From Scylla paramamosain (taxonomy: Eukaryota; Arthropoda; Malacostraca; Decapoda; Portunidae), in assembly GCF_035594125.1 (NCBI RefSeq), contig NC_087156.1:34396997-34460996 (forward strand): a stretch of DNA of 64,000 nt. Direction: 5' to 3'. The position numbers and the translations under genes were made by a program. Shown one piece after another: positions 14,545 through 29,085 of this stretch. Each line of letters starts with the position of its first letter. The stretch's first letter is position 1. The notes beneath the pieces were generated by a model, which was not told the origin of the DNA, did no database searches, and saw only the letters and a list, made by a program, of their open reading frames with translations.

Positions 14545-17500
14545 GGAAGGAAGGACGAGAAAGTGCAGAGATGAGAGATAGATGAGAGATAGACAAGGTG
14601 CAAAAGGTGGCTTCCATTACAGCTGCCACTTTGAGTGAGTTCTCAGAAATGGCACAAGAGATTGGATTAATTTAATCATGGAAGTAGCTGATGCACTTGA
14701 CTCACAAGCAGGAGATCAGTGTCATGAATCGCTACCTATTATTCAGGAAGGTTTCTTTTTGAGTCACAGCCTCTATTCTGTCATAATTAGTATGGACCAG
14801 AATTAATGAAAATTAAATTTTGCAGTTTGGTAGGATTACAAGCTGAACTGTGTACCCTTTATGATCATGTGTAGGTTGAGTTTTGAAGGCTAAAATTTAT
14901 AGAAAAAATTGGATTAACTTGTGAACAAATAGCAGTTCTGTCTTATTGACATCTATGCATGATAGTAATGAGTAGAAGGAAATCATACATCAGCTAGCCA
15001 TATACATGGAGATCCAGCCTATACTATGGCCACAGATGAGCAAAGGTTGAGCACTTGTGCATATGGAACAGTTTTTTTTTTGTCTAGTCTGACCTCATCA
15101 GGTCAGGTCAGGTCATCATTAGTGTGAGAATTCTTCTAGCAAGGGTTGGTAATCTTGTGTAGTTGCTTACCCTGGAGGTCATCATAAGCATCACTATCAT
15201 TCATGATACCTTTGAAATCATAGGATGACCGTTGCAGAAATGTTCCCAGAATACTCTTCACATATGTAATTTTAATTTGTAACATCACAGCTCTCCCTTG
15301 AGATCCCTTCATAAATTTTTTGGCCACTTTTAAAGCTCTCTGGTTTATATATCACTCCAGCATTTTTCATGAGTCTTTCAGCACCTGTACACATTAAACC
15401 AACATGGTATCATTTTTATTCTTTAAGCAGCTCTACATTAATTAGTTTCCATGGGTATTGTAGGAAAAAGGTGGGGAATTATTGAAGAAATATCTAGATC
15501 ATCATTGTAATCTACCTTTCCTTCACCAGCTGTATGAAACAGCTCAGAGAGTGCGTCCTCAAACTGCTCCACCTGTGAAGTTCATAGATTTTGCTGCAAA
15601 GTTTGGATATGCACACAAATTCATCTGCCGTGCTCCTGAACTGCCTGACATTCTCAGGTAATCTTGTATTTTGTATGTAGTTTTGTTGCATATGTTTTGC
15701 AGTACATATATTTAATATTTCATATACTGATTGAGAATCCTTTATTCAGAGTAGTTGGAATTTTTGGTATGGATTTTGGGTTTTTCCAGATTTCAGATTT
15801 CAGTGGCAGCCTTGGTCAGGAACCTTTGAAAACAGGGGCTCTGCCCTAATTTGCATTTATAAAGTAACACAGCAATCCTTCAGGAAGTAAACAATTCACA
15901 CAGGGAAGCCACAGAATGCCTGATTTCTGATCCCTCTAAAATTTCTGACTGGGGCAGAGCAAACTTAATATTGTTCAATGCCACAAAAAGCCAGTTCCTC
16001 CATCTATCAGCCCAACACAACCTTCCAGTCAACTATTCCCTCTTTTTCAATGATGCTTAAGTGTCCCCCTCTTCTACACTGAACATCCTTGGTCTGTCCT
16101 TTACTTATAATCTAAACTGGAAACTTCACATCTCATCTCTAGCTAAAACAGCTTCTATGAAGTTAGGTATTCTGAGTCATCTCTGCCAGTTTTTCTCACC
16201 CCCTGCTGCTAACTCTGTACAGGGGCCTTTTCTGCCCATGTATGAAGTATGCTTCACATGTATGGGGGAGGGGGGGTTCCACTCATACTGCTATTTTAGA
16301 CAACATGAAATCAAAAGCTTTTTGCCTTATCAATTCCTCTCCTCTAACTGACTGTCTTCAACCCCTTTCTCATCATCATAATGTTACACCTCTTACTATC
16401 TTTTACCACTATTTTCATGCTAACTGTTCTTCTGATCTTACTAACTGCATGATTCTCCTCCTCCTGTGGCCTTGCTGCACAAGACTTTCTTCTTTCTCTC
16501 ACCCCTATTCTGTCCACCTCTCTAATGCAAGAATTAACCATTATTCTCAGTCATTCATCCCTTTCTCTGGTAAACTCTGGAACTCCCTATCTGATTCTGT
16601 ATTTCCTCTTTACTATGACTTGAACCCTTTCAAGAGGGAGGCTTCAAGACACCTATCCTTCAATTTTCAATGATTCTCTTGATGTCTCTTTTGAGACTGG
16701 TGTCCAAATGGGATTTTTTTTCCTCCTGTTTTGTTTCCCTTGGCCAGTGACCCTCTTACATAAAAAAAAGTATTTGTAATGTTATTATTTCACCATGACA
16801 GGATAAAGAAATACCTGTAAGCCAAAGCAGGACTGGCTGTGAGGTACCTTATGGTTCAGTCAACTGAGTCTTGTCCTTATAGCCTGTCATCTGTGTTTGA
16901 TCCCCATTCAAATCCACCTCCTTTATTTATAATACATAGATTAATTTCTTGGTGTCTCATAACATAACATAATTCTTTATGCAAAGGTAAAGTGTTTTAT
17001 TCAATTATGGTATTATGCTGTCTCAAACATTGAACACATACAAAGATACATTATCTCTGAAAGTACATTGATCTATCATAATGAAAAAATGTAATGTCAA
17101 TAATGGGTGGTACTGTGCAAAGCAAAGGATATCTTTAAGATGTTGCAAGTGATGAGGTTGAATCTATACACAAAATGTTTATGAAATATTGGTAAAAATG
17201 TATTTCAGAAGTAAATACAAACAAGTAGAAAAAATATTATTATATTCAACCCATTAATGAAAGGAACTACAGGGTGTCATGCGAGTTAAGGTACATATTT
17301 CAAAATTTGATAGTTCAAGTAATTCTAAGTTGAAAATACTCTATACACATATGCAGTGTTTTGCTTTATTTTGTGAGAAATTAATGTGCAAGTTGTGTGT
17401 TGTGGGAACCGCTTGCCTGAGTGGGCGTCTGCCTTCTTCCTTTCCCCCCTGGTTCGCTACATACTTGAGCGGCACTGTGTGGCATTAAGTGATAATTTTT

Positions 17501-18749
17501 TGTGTACAATCTACACAGTCAAAGCCTTACAGGAAAGACATCTTCACTGTAGCAAAAAGATATACTTTGGCAGTCAGCTGATTGATGAGGCCTGTCACTA
17601 TTAGGTATCAAGACATCAGCTGAGTGTTGAGGGAGTGACAGACAGTTGCAGTGAGTTGTTTAAAAAGTAGTAATTAACAACCACTGTATTGCTGTGTTAC
17701 CTGTACATTTTCTTCACCAACATGTACAAAAATTCAATCTGTCATTTGCTAACTGTTTCCTGTAAGGCTCTGAGTGCGTAGATTGTACACAAAATATTAT
17801 CACTTAATGCCACGCAGTGCCACTTGAGTATGTAGTGAACCAAGAAGGGAAGGAAGGAGATGGAGGCCCACCAAGGTGAGCGGTTCCTGCAACACACAAT
17901 TTACACATTAATTTCTCTCAAAATAAAGCAAAACGCAGCATGTGTATATAGAGTATTTTCGACTTAAAATTACCTGAACTATCAAATCTCAAAGTATGTA
18001 CCTTAACTTGTGTAAGAAATAGATTATAAAGTCTAGAAATTACCATACAATTTTTGCATAGGTATCAAGGTATAAACTGAGAGCATCCTTGTCTTTGACC
18101 ATATTAACTTTATAAGTATCTATAGCTTTTTAGCCATGCTACAGAGAGTGACATTAGAGGCACAACACAAGTAGGTATCTTCCATTCCACTGATATCCTG
18201 AGTTGCTGACTTAGCTGCCAGCTGTTTTGACATGCAAGACTATCACAGATGGATGGAATAATTTTTGCAAAACAAAAAGTGCCCTGCTCCCTGATTTTTT
18301 GTAACCTCTGTCATTGTTGCTTAATGTGTTGATGGTACTTCTTTAGATTTTAATTTTGAATAAAAACTTAGCACAATATTCAGTGGGTGTGCATTACACT
18401 ATGTGGGAAGTACCCTGTGCCCTACGGGTTACAGTTTGTTATAAGAATTACCTGATTTGTGTTTAATATCAAATCATGTTGCTCCTTTCCTCAAATTCCT
18501 TTTCACAACTGAATTTTTTTCAATTTAGTAATAAAATGCCAACCCTGTAACTTAGTGGAGATCTGGAATTTTATATTTGTTGCATCATGTCAATACTTTC
18601 AAGCTTCAGATTTTAGTATTCTGGATAAAGGATTATCAACCTGAATTTGAAATTTGTTATATAGTTCGTAGTTGTATAGTTGCAGTATCTTATGGTTTCA
18701 TTATGTTTCCAGGGACTTTTTCAGCAAAGCAGTGGAAATGAAGAACTAA
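5053..18749 (+). CDS. ABHD12: ABHD12-type lysophosphatidylserine lipase, 8 exons, 5' end missing
   Basis: Eight exons join with GT-AG introns and consistent phases: 5053-5171, 5265-5367, 5830-6038, 10240-10372, 10899-11016, 12111-12272, 15530-15657, 18713-18749. They give 335 residues to a TAA stop. In order the product has a hydrophobic anchor (VVVGAVVTLFVVYIIVPLLF), a short luminal region, the oxyanion-side motif ILYLHGN, the nucleophile elbow GHSLGTG, LVLESPFNNI, the acid-loop HAEDDLVVPF and the catalytic-His block GYAHKF. These match the human ABHD12 order, where Ser246, Asp333 and His372 form the triad. The family hydrolyses lysophosphatidylserine from the luminal side of the ER membrane. 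The human protein is 398 residues, so roughly the first 60 are missing; exon 1 starts inside a codon with no in-frame ATG. ABHD13 or ABHD17 are less likely because of the anchor and the PELPDILRDF C-terminus. AATAAA at 18993-18998 could be the poly(A) signal. Confidence 0.93.
5265..5367 (+). CDS. ABHD12: ABHD12 exon: post-anchor luminal segment
   Basis: The acceptor is TTTTCAG and the donor GTATGT. The reading NVPKVDYNLPENEGLPGTRN then FYLQTEKNVSVGVW corresponds to the NYYLQPEEDVTIGVWH stretch of vertebrate ABHD12. The intron before it is only 93 bases. Confidence 0.9.
5830..6038 (+). CDS. ABHD12: ABHD12 exon: HG oxyanion motif
   Basis: The acceptor is TATTTTAAG and the donor GAG|GTGAGA. The exon encodes the start of the hydrolase core: HHPVILYLHGNTSSRATAHR followed by IELYNVLRKMDYHVVAFDYR. 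The LHGN turn contributes the oxyanion hole, and FDYRG is conserved across ABHD12, ABHD13 and ABHD17. Confidence 0.94.
6315..6400. repeat. (GA)n then (GTGA)n, ABHD12 intron 3
   Basis: GA repeat to 6383 followed by five GTGA units. Confidence 0.98.
6500..7210. other. Intron sequence, no feature recognised
   Basis: Unique-looking intron DNA with a GA-rich patch near 6720-6785. No coding or mobile signature was recognised. Confidence 0.5.
7216..7445. repeat. Imperfect tandem repeat, 2 x about 115 bp
   Basis: GAGTTAGGATACATTTATG at 7218 recurs as GAGTTAGGGTATATTTTTG at 7333. The units share GCTTATTAGTTAGTATTG-type and TTTAAGTAGGTAACACA blocks. It lies in ABHD12 intron 3. Confidence 0.85.
7918..8190. 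repeat. Imperfect tandem repeat, 2 x about 140 bp
   Basis: GGAGACCAGAAGGACCCTGT occurs near 7922 and 8064. Each is followed by a CCACACTAGA/CCGCACTAGA block, a GGCAGCTGTGAG block and a GAACCTG block. It lies in ABHD12 intron 3 and is more GC-rich than its surroundings. Confidence 0.8.
8484..8560 (+). repeat. tRNA-like SINE-type fragment (weak)
   Basis: TAGAGGTTAGTGTGCTC resembles a tRNA A-box region, and a TGAATCCTG stretch about 35 bases on resembles a B-box. It could be chance. Confidence 0.3.
8911..9135. repeat. Poly(T) and (TTTA)n tract
   Basis: About 20 T at 8911-8930, then a degenerate TTTA/TTTG array from about 9003 to 9133. Overlapping open frames here are low-complexity shadows. 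Confidence 0.95.
9345..9425 (-). repeat. tRNA-derived SINE-like fragment
   Basis: On the minus strand CCTCATGGTCAGTGCTCAG resembles a tRNA A-box, and CCAGAGTTCCAGTCCC about 30 bases later resembles a B-box. The spacing suits a tRNA-derived promoter. No CCA end or clean cloverleaf is evident, so a retroposed SINE head fits better than a tRNA gene. Confidence 0.45.
10240..10372 (+). CDS. ABHD12: ABHD12 exon: nucleophile elbow GHSLG
   Basis: The acceptor is GTTCCTCAG and the donor GTGAGT. The reading VVHDAKVVYRFIRERCG then SSPLFVWGHSLGTG carries the catalytic serine. The residues after FDYRG (YADSSRVQPNEPG) differ from the vertebrate WGDSVGTPSERG but have the same length. Confidence 0.95.
10899..11016 (+). 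CDS. ABHD12: ABHD12 exon: LESPFNNI
   Basis: The acceptor is TGTTTTAG and the donor TCA|GTAAGT. The reading STHAVRDLCLEGDSPTALVL then ESPFNNIKDEIKFHPLSS corresponds to the vertebrate [20 protein letters not shown] block. It ends on a full codon. Confidence 0.93.
11232..11997. mobile_element. MITE-like element with terminal inverted repeats
   Basis: The left end CCATATTTGATGGCTCATAA is repeated inverted at the right end (TTATGAGCCATCAAATATGA), with GTGCGTCTTATGAGCC just inside the right end. The 766-bp interior has no transposase frame. It sits between the LESPF and HAEDD exons of ABHD12. Superfamily is not determined. Confidence 0.7.
12111..12272 (+). CDS. ABHD12: ABHD12 exon: catalytic Asp loop
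   Basis: The acceptor is TAATTTTCAG and the donor AAG|GTCTGT. The reading MPKFDWLFLKPLASSGIDF, then APVLILHAEDDLVVPFTLGK, contains the catalytic aspartate in HAEDD. Confidence 0.95.
12368..12391. repeat. (TG)n microsatellite
   Basis: TG repeat directly beside the 3' end of the family A fragment. Confidence 0.97.
12395..13975 (-). mobile_element. Family A non-LTR retrotransposon, 5'-truncated, decayed
   Basis: On the minus strand, from 13960 leftward: an RT lead-in (MEELEERKVTGPDGVPGFIL), the palm region with SGVPQGSVLAPI (near 13330) and FTDDAK (near 13245), then a C-terminal domain at 13025-12609 with RPKLEYAISKWSPHKKKQG, LERIQRMAMKMVPELEEL and LPTLEQRRERGDLILIYK. The frame is broken several times. 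The 3' end near 12395 carries the family's AAGTTGTAATTTACAG edge. It lies in the ABHD12 intron 12273-15529. Confidence 0.88.
14002..14199. repeat. (GT)n and (GA)n arrays
   Basis: GT repeat at 14002-14028 and a long GA repeat at 14114-14199 with one interruption, in an ABHD12 intron. Confidence 0.98.
14494..14541. repeat. (GA)n microsatellite
   Basis: GA repeat followed by GGAAGGAAGGAAGGA. Confidence 0.98.
14682..14750 (+). repeat. tRNA-derived SINE-like fragment
   Basis: TAGCTGATGCACTTGACTCA resembles an A-box plus anticodon arm, and GTGTCATGAATCGC resembles a B-box. The spacing is tRNA-like, and the bases are decayed from consensus. Confidence 0.45.
15530..15657 (+). CDS. ABHD12: ABHD12 exon: catalytic His block
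   Basis: The acceptor is CCTTCACCAG and the donor CAG|GTAATC. The reading VKFIDFAAKFGYAHKFICRA then PELPDILR places a histidine at the position of human His372 (GYRHK). The vertebrate HSDLG just before it is replaced by AAKFG. Confidence 0.92.
15895..16745 (+). mobile_element. Family B non-LTR retrotransposon, 3' fragment
   Basis: The fragment encodes only the RT C-terminal part in broken frames: ISDWGRAN, STLNILGLSFTYNLNWKLHI, SLAKTASMKLGILSHLCQFF, then CSSDLTNCM, SNARINHYSQSFIPFSGKLW and DLNPFKREASRHL. It is closely similar to 40025-40775. 5' truncation suggests target-primed insertion. It lies in the last ABHD12 intron. Confidence 0.88.
16848..16915 (+). repeat. tRNA-derived SINE-like fragment
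   Basis: TGGTTCAGTCAACTGAGTC resembles an A-box region, and GTGTTTGATCCCCATTC about 30 bases later resembles a B-box (GTTCGATCC). Confidence 0.45.
17275..18015. mobile_element. Foldback/MITE-like element with ~250-bp inverted arms
   Basis: The left arm at about 17280-17535 (starting GCGAGTTAAGGTACATA) is repeated inverted at about 17763-18010 (ending GTACCTTAACTTGTG), with scattered differences. A spacer of about 230 bp lies between. No transposase frame is seen. It lies in the ABHD12 intron 15658-18712. Confidence 0.82.
18713..18749 (+). CDS. ABHD12: ABHD12 terminal exon
   Basis: The acceptor TATGTTTCCAG is followed by GGACTTTTTC. It completes the split Arg codon and reads RDFFSKAVEMKN then TAA at 18747-18749. 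The intron before it is 3.06 kb, but the phase match and the RDFF/REFL similarity support it. The 3' UTR follows, with AATAAA at 18993. Confidence 0.82.
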
Positions 18750-19086
18750 TTCTGTTCATCAAAGGTTGCAACACTTGTATTTTGATAGTATGTTTAGCAT
18801 AACATTTGTATAGTGTTAAAAGAATTAGAGGGACCAACAGGTAGAAAATTTGGGGCAGAATGTATTTATGAATTAGATATTTTATAAAAACAACTAGTAT
18901 TAAAAAGTATTTATGATTACTTGCTAGACTTAGACGAAACAAGACTTGTCCCACCGAAGGCACTTACTCCAATAACCTGCATAAAACCATAAAATAAAAG
19001 TGAAATAGAAACTACACTGATGCACACACTTTTTTCACATGTTGAAGCTTATAGTGGATTTAAGTGGCTTTCCCATTCATCAAAAA

Positions 19087-19149
<63 letters not shown>

Positions 19150-21381
19150 TTACCATAGAAGCAAAGCTGTTATTTTCAAGGAGATTTGAACTGTTAGGGG
19201 TAGGGATATTGATGACAGGAAGTTGAGATTCCTCTACACTTTTTGGTTGAGCCCTGATGGTTCCCAGTTGCAGTCTCTTAGCTTTGGTATGAATGTGATG
19301 TATGTGGGCTGGTCCCTGGAGAAGTGAATGGGTAAGCATCCCAAAAGGAAAAAATGACAGAAGACCCATGTTTAGTGCATAATTAAGATATGCATGGAGA
19401 AAGCAGGTTTACTTATTGTTATCAGTCAGTATTGTAAAGGCAGAGTGCCAAGCAGAGTATTCATTAGAATCTTCAGGGAAGTATTTTGTTGCTGGTGCTA
19501 GATTAGTTTTAAACTATAGGCAGTGGGTGAAAGGAGTTTGTTGAAATTGTAACAATAGCTATTTTCTTGAGATTGGTAATAAATGCATAAAGAGAAGAGG
19601 ATAGTACAGTAAGTAATGCATAAAGAGAAGAGGATAGTGCAGTAAGTAATAATAGGAAAGTGCCTGAGGCAGTGGAACATTGAAAGAACAAACTTTGTGT
19701 GAAATGTAGAGCTGTAGATTAAGATAGGAATATCCTGAGGTTATGTATCCTGAGAGCATATACTTCTAAATAGGATGAAAAAAAAGCTATAGTAGAAAAT
19801 GTTGCAAACATGATAAATGTTACTCTAGGGGACATTCCTGCCACAGCTCTTTGACAACTCCCTGGAAGAGAAAAAGGTATCAGAGGTAAAAAAGACCAAG
19901 TAGTAGTTCAGCTGCAGGTTCAGTACTGAATTATACATTTGTTAGCATAGCACTGAGGAAAATCCTTACTTTTCCATGTTGATTAATAATGTTACTCTAC
20001 TTAAAATTGGAGATGCACTTAACATCATTTGCTTTCTCATCCATTAATGGCAGTTGTTCTTACTTCCCTTAATCATTGATTGTAAGAAATTTGTTGAAAC
20101 AAAGAAGGTATAAGAAATATGTCAGTTACTTTGCAGTTAATGATTCTGGCAATTAAATAACTGTAATGTATAAAAATATGTAACAGTAGACATAAACTTT
20201 AGCTTGAATATAAACTAAGTGTTCTTCATAATAGTTTAGTTTAATTGTGATTTAAATAACAAATCCTTATTATAGAATTTTGTAATTTTATTTTAATAGA
20301 GTTCATTATAATGGAATGGGAAATAATACTTATATTGTGTTTTGGTTGTCATTTCATGTAATATAAGCATTTTCAAAAGTTTTATTTGTTTTATAGATAT
20401 TTAAAAAAAAAACAGAACAACAACTGTGACAATTTCTAATTTGTTGTTAGAAAACTGATAACAGAAATTACAAATGTTTGCAGTATGGGAATAGTTTTGG
20501 AGTGTCAGCAGAGCTTTTTGATCCTGCATTGTTGACTGTGAGAGTGAAGAAAGTGAGGTGCTGCTGTAGTTGACTAATACCAAAGAGTCTTGTCTTTTGT
20601 GGAGCAGTTTGCTACTGCAGTTGGTGATAATGACTGAAAGATATATTTTGTAAGGCAGTAAGAGGCTGGCACTGATCATGGTGTGCGACTCATTGATGGC
20701 CTGTTTTTCTATGCATTTGTTAAGGGACTATTCAGGGTAAAAGTGAGTACAGTATCTTCTTGAAGATACCACTTTGTAAAATTTTCTATGAAAAAAAAGG
20801 TTCTGTGATGTGACAGCATGTCAGGAATTTCATAAGTATTAGCTGATGCATGTACTTTTAGATCTAGCCATGTGCTGCTTGGCCATTGAATTGAATAGTC
20901 ATGACGACATAATTTCAGTTTCTGGATCTTAGAACTAACTTGCTTATTCACTTAGTGTTCCTTATGCCATACATAAAAGAGGATTTCTGTTTGCAAACTC
21001 TGCACAGTGTAGAAAACCAGCTGTTTTTCCAACAATTTTTCATTCTTTCTTTTAATTTTCTGTGACATTGGCATTGCCATTGGAACCCCCTCAAAAAAAA
21101 AAAAGTCTTGCAAGAACAATAGAGGCATAAGAAGAAAGAGATATGAAGAAGAAAAGTAAATGTGCCTGGTAACATTCTGTTCCCAAGGCATGTCTTTAGT
21201 CCTCCTGCAATTCGTGAGGGGTGTTACTACCCATTCATTTGTGACAAACATGCATTTTGTGAATGGTAGTGACATTTATGCATTCACTGCTGTGAGAGAG
21301 CTTAGTGATAATAATGGCTTATATTAAAGTGAAAAAGTTACTGAAAACAAGAGACTGCACAATTCCTTGGAAGATGATTGC
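18750..21381. other. ABHD12 3' flank, no gene recognised
   Basis: The 3' UTR of ABHD12 probably ends soon after AATAAA at 18993. An (AT)n array lies at 19089-19144. A 31-bp unit (AAGTAATGCATAAAGAGAAG...) is duplicated in tandem at about 19577-19645. The rest has only short frames without recognisable domains. Confidence 0.5.
19089..19144. repeat. (AT)n microsatellite
   Basis: Pure AT repeat of about 56 bp. Confidence 0.99.
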
Positions 21382-21464
21382 TTTATAGTTGATGATGAGT
21401 TGTGTGGAGATACTCCTGCAATGCTTGCAGGAGTATCTCCACACAACTCATCATCAACTATAAA
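21382..21464. repeat. Perfect 40-bp inverted repeat, 3-nt loop
   Basis: Arms 21382-21421 and 21425-21464 are exact reverse complements around TGC. The left arm begins TTTATAGTTGATGATGAGTT and ends ACTCCTGCAA. Transcripts of either strand would form a fully paired hairpin. No transposon ends are recognised beside it. Confidence 0.97.
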
Positions 21465-25990
<4,526 letters not shown>

Positions 25991-25997
25991 GCTAGGT

Positions 25998-28900
25998 GTG
26001 TGTATTTACCTAGTTGTATCTTACAGGGCATGAGCCAAAGCTCATTTTGTCCTGTCTCCATAACCATATCTATCCAGTTTCTCTTTAAACATTTGTACAC
26101 TGTTTGCTACAACCACCTCTTCCTTCAAATAATTCCAGATTTCAGTAGTTCAATACGGGAAGCTGTATTTTTTTATGTGGCTTGAACATCCACTCTTCTT
26201 TATTTTCTTCCTATGCTCCTCGTCTGTCTCTCTCTCTTCTCCACCTGTGGTACCAAGTCGTTTCTGTCTATTCTTTCTATGTTTACTAATTTGTACACTG
26301 TTATCAGCTCTCCTCTTTCTCTTTCTTCTTGTAGTGTTGGTAATCCCATCTCTTCAAATCTTTTTTCATAGCTTAAGTCTTTCAATTCTGGCACCATCTT
26401 TGTCACTATCCTCTGTATTCTTTCCAGTTTTCGTATATCTATTTTTCTATGTAGAGCCCAAACTACTGCTGTGTATTCCAATTTAGGTTGTGTCATGCTT
26501 GTTATAATTTTCTTCATCATTTCTCTATCTAAATAGTTAAATGCCACCCTAATGTTTGTTAACAAGCTGTATGTAGAGCCAAATATTCCATTTATGTGCC
26601 TTTCAGATGATGTGTATCCTGGATCATTACTCCCAAATATTTTCCTTCATTACTTTTTGTTATTATTTCTCCTACCATTTTGTACTTACATAAAGGTCTC
26701 TTTTTACTTTTTCCTATTTACATCAAGTGGCATTTTCTGGCATCAAATTTCAGTTTCCATCTTTGGCTCCATGCATGGATCTTGTCAATATCCTTTTGTA
26801 ACTCCTTGTGGTCATTTTCATATTTTATTGTTTTCATTATTTTTGCATCATCAGTGAAAAGGTTTATATAACTATTTAGATTCACTTTGATATCATTTAC
26901 ATATATTCGAAACATAATAGGTGTTAACACCTTGCAGTACTCCACTTGTCACTTCGTGCCAACTTGAATTAGTGTCTCTAATTACTGTTCTCATTTCCCT
27001 CCCTTGAAAATAATCATCCATCCATCTCAGTGTTGCTCCCTTTAGTCCTCCTTCATTCTCTAACTTCCACATAAGGCTTTTGTTGGGAACTTTATTAAAT
27101 GCTTGTTTTGAGATCCAGGTATACTGCATCAAACTGTCCATCCCACTCTTGCACTCCATCTATTACTCTCATATAAAAGCTCAGTATATTTGTGACACAG
27201 GATCTCCCTTTCCTGAATCCAAATTGATTTTCTGTAATTATCTTTTCATCTTCTAAATATTGCACCCATCTGTCTTTAATTACTATTTCACAAACCTTGC
27301 TTACAATACTTGTCAGTGGCACTGGCCTGTAATTTAATGGTTCCATTTTATTTCCCCCTTTGTATATTGGGACTGTTTTCCATTCCCTTGGTACTTTTCC
27401 TTCTCTCAATGAGCTGTTAATTATATCCCATATATGGATTATATATATATGGATTCCTCCATTTGTTCTCTGCATCCTTTTAATCCTTCCTTTTACTTGA
27501 TCTGATCCCATAGCTTTTCTAACATCCAGCTCTTCCAGCAGTTTCTTGATTTCTTGTCTCTTTACTTGTATCTTCTATATTCTCTCATTGTGATACCACT
27601 TTCAGTGCTACAAAATCAGTTTCCTTTGTAAACACAGATTGAAAATTCTCATTCATTAGTTCAGTCATCTCCTTAGTAGTTTCATAAATTCTTCCTTCTC
27701 TTTTTAACTTGTTTATATCATCCCTATGTTTCATTTTTCCATTTATGTATCTATAGAAGAGTTTGGGCTCTTCCTTGCATTTTTTTACTATGTCACTTTC
27801 AAAATTTCTTCTTATTATTTTACTATATTCATTCCTTGCCTTTCTGTATTCTTCCTTAGTATTTCTGTTGAGATTTCTCATAATTTTTCTCCATGCCCTG
27901 TCCTTTTTCTTTTTTGCTTCTGCACATTACTTCTGCATACCTGGCATTATACCATTCATGCTTTCTAGTTTTCACTTTATAACATGGCACAAATTCTTGC
28001 ACCCCCTTTCTATATTTGCTCAAAAATATCTCATATTTTCTTGCACTACTTTACCTACAAATAGCTCTTCCCAGTTAATTTTTTCATATAATCTATTAAG
28101 TTCTGCAGAGTTTGCCTTAGCATAGTTCTGTCTCCCATTTATAAATTGTTCATTTTTTGTGGAACACTGTTTCCTCCTGTAGTACTGTTTTTATTGTCAC
28201 ATGATCACTTCTTCCCAGTGGACTCAGACAATGTATACTTGGTTTACTTGGGTTTTTGTAAACGTGAAATCCAACTGTGATGGTTCTTCTTCTCCTTTGC
28301 ATCTTATAGGCTTGTTCACCCACTGCTTCATTGTATTCACCATCATGGTTTGCATAAGTTCTTCACTCCATGACCCAATATTTTCTTTCACTTCCATTTC
28401 TCAGTTAATTCCCTTTGTGTTGGAAGTCACCTACTAAGAATACTTTGTTACTTTTCCTTATCATTTCTTCTATGCTATTTCTTGTTCCTAGTTGCATTAT
28501 TTTATATCTATTGGTCACCCATGCATTAGGTTTTGGTGGTATGTATGTCACAATAACTTTCCTTTTTGTGCAACATTCAGAGTTTCTGCCATTCCATCAC
28601 TATATTCCATTTCCTCAACAATATCCTTTTACCAATACCATCACTCTTCCTCCTCCCTTTCTTTTTCTGTTTCTCATCTATGTGCTATAATCATCCTTTG
28701 CAAACCTCATCTTTATTTCCTCCCTTAGTTTGGTTTTCATTAAAAATACCACGTCTGGTTTATTGTTCTTCAGGTTGTCTTTAAGTTCCAATATGATTGA
28801 CACCAAACCATCTATATTTATACGAGTATACATAATTTTTAAGCTTCCACTTGCTGATTGTCCATCGCATCTTTGTGCCACCATTTCTTCACATTCATGT

Positions 28901-29085
28901 CCACAAATTTCCAAATGAATCTCCTCGTTTGTTCCTGTGTTCCCTCCTTGTTTTTTGACTGGGCCTCTACTCTCAACTCTTTCAGTTTACTTCTCTCTTC
29001 TTTGTTCATGTCTCTTTTTTATCCATATTCCCCCCATTCCTTCATGCCAATTTTCCTGTTCTTTGTAACACATGTTCCACTGCTC
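25998..29085 (-). mobile_element. Family A non-LTR retrotransposon, longest copy, decayed
   Basis: Minus strand, right to left: a probable ORF1 tail (near 29000, KELRVEAQSKNKEG and FIWKFVDMNVKKWWHKD), the start of an AP-type endonuclease (28850-28690, MYTRINIDGLVSIILELKD, KPDVVFLMKTKL), a linker at 27881-27585, RT fingers (NYRPVPLTSIVSKV and EDEKIITENQFGFRKGRSC), the palm with LFTDDAKIMK (near 26850) and the C-terminal domain at 26565-26200. Frames are interrupted, and the VPQGS-region is shortened (SGVLQGVNTYYV). The 3' end is TACAACTAGGTAAATAC on the minus strand. The domain order fits a Jockey/CR1-type LINE; exact clade is not determined. It cannot be active. Confidence 0.9.
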
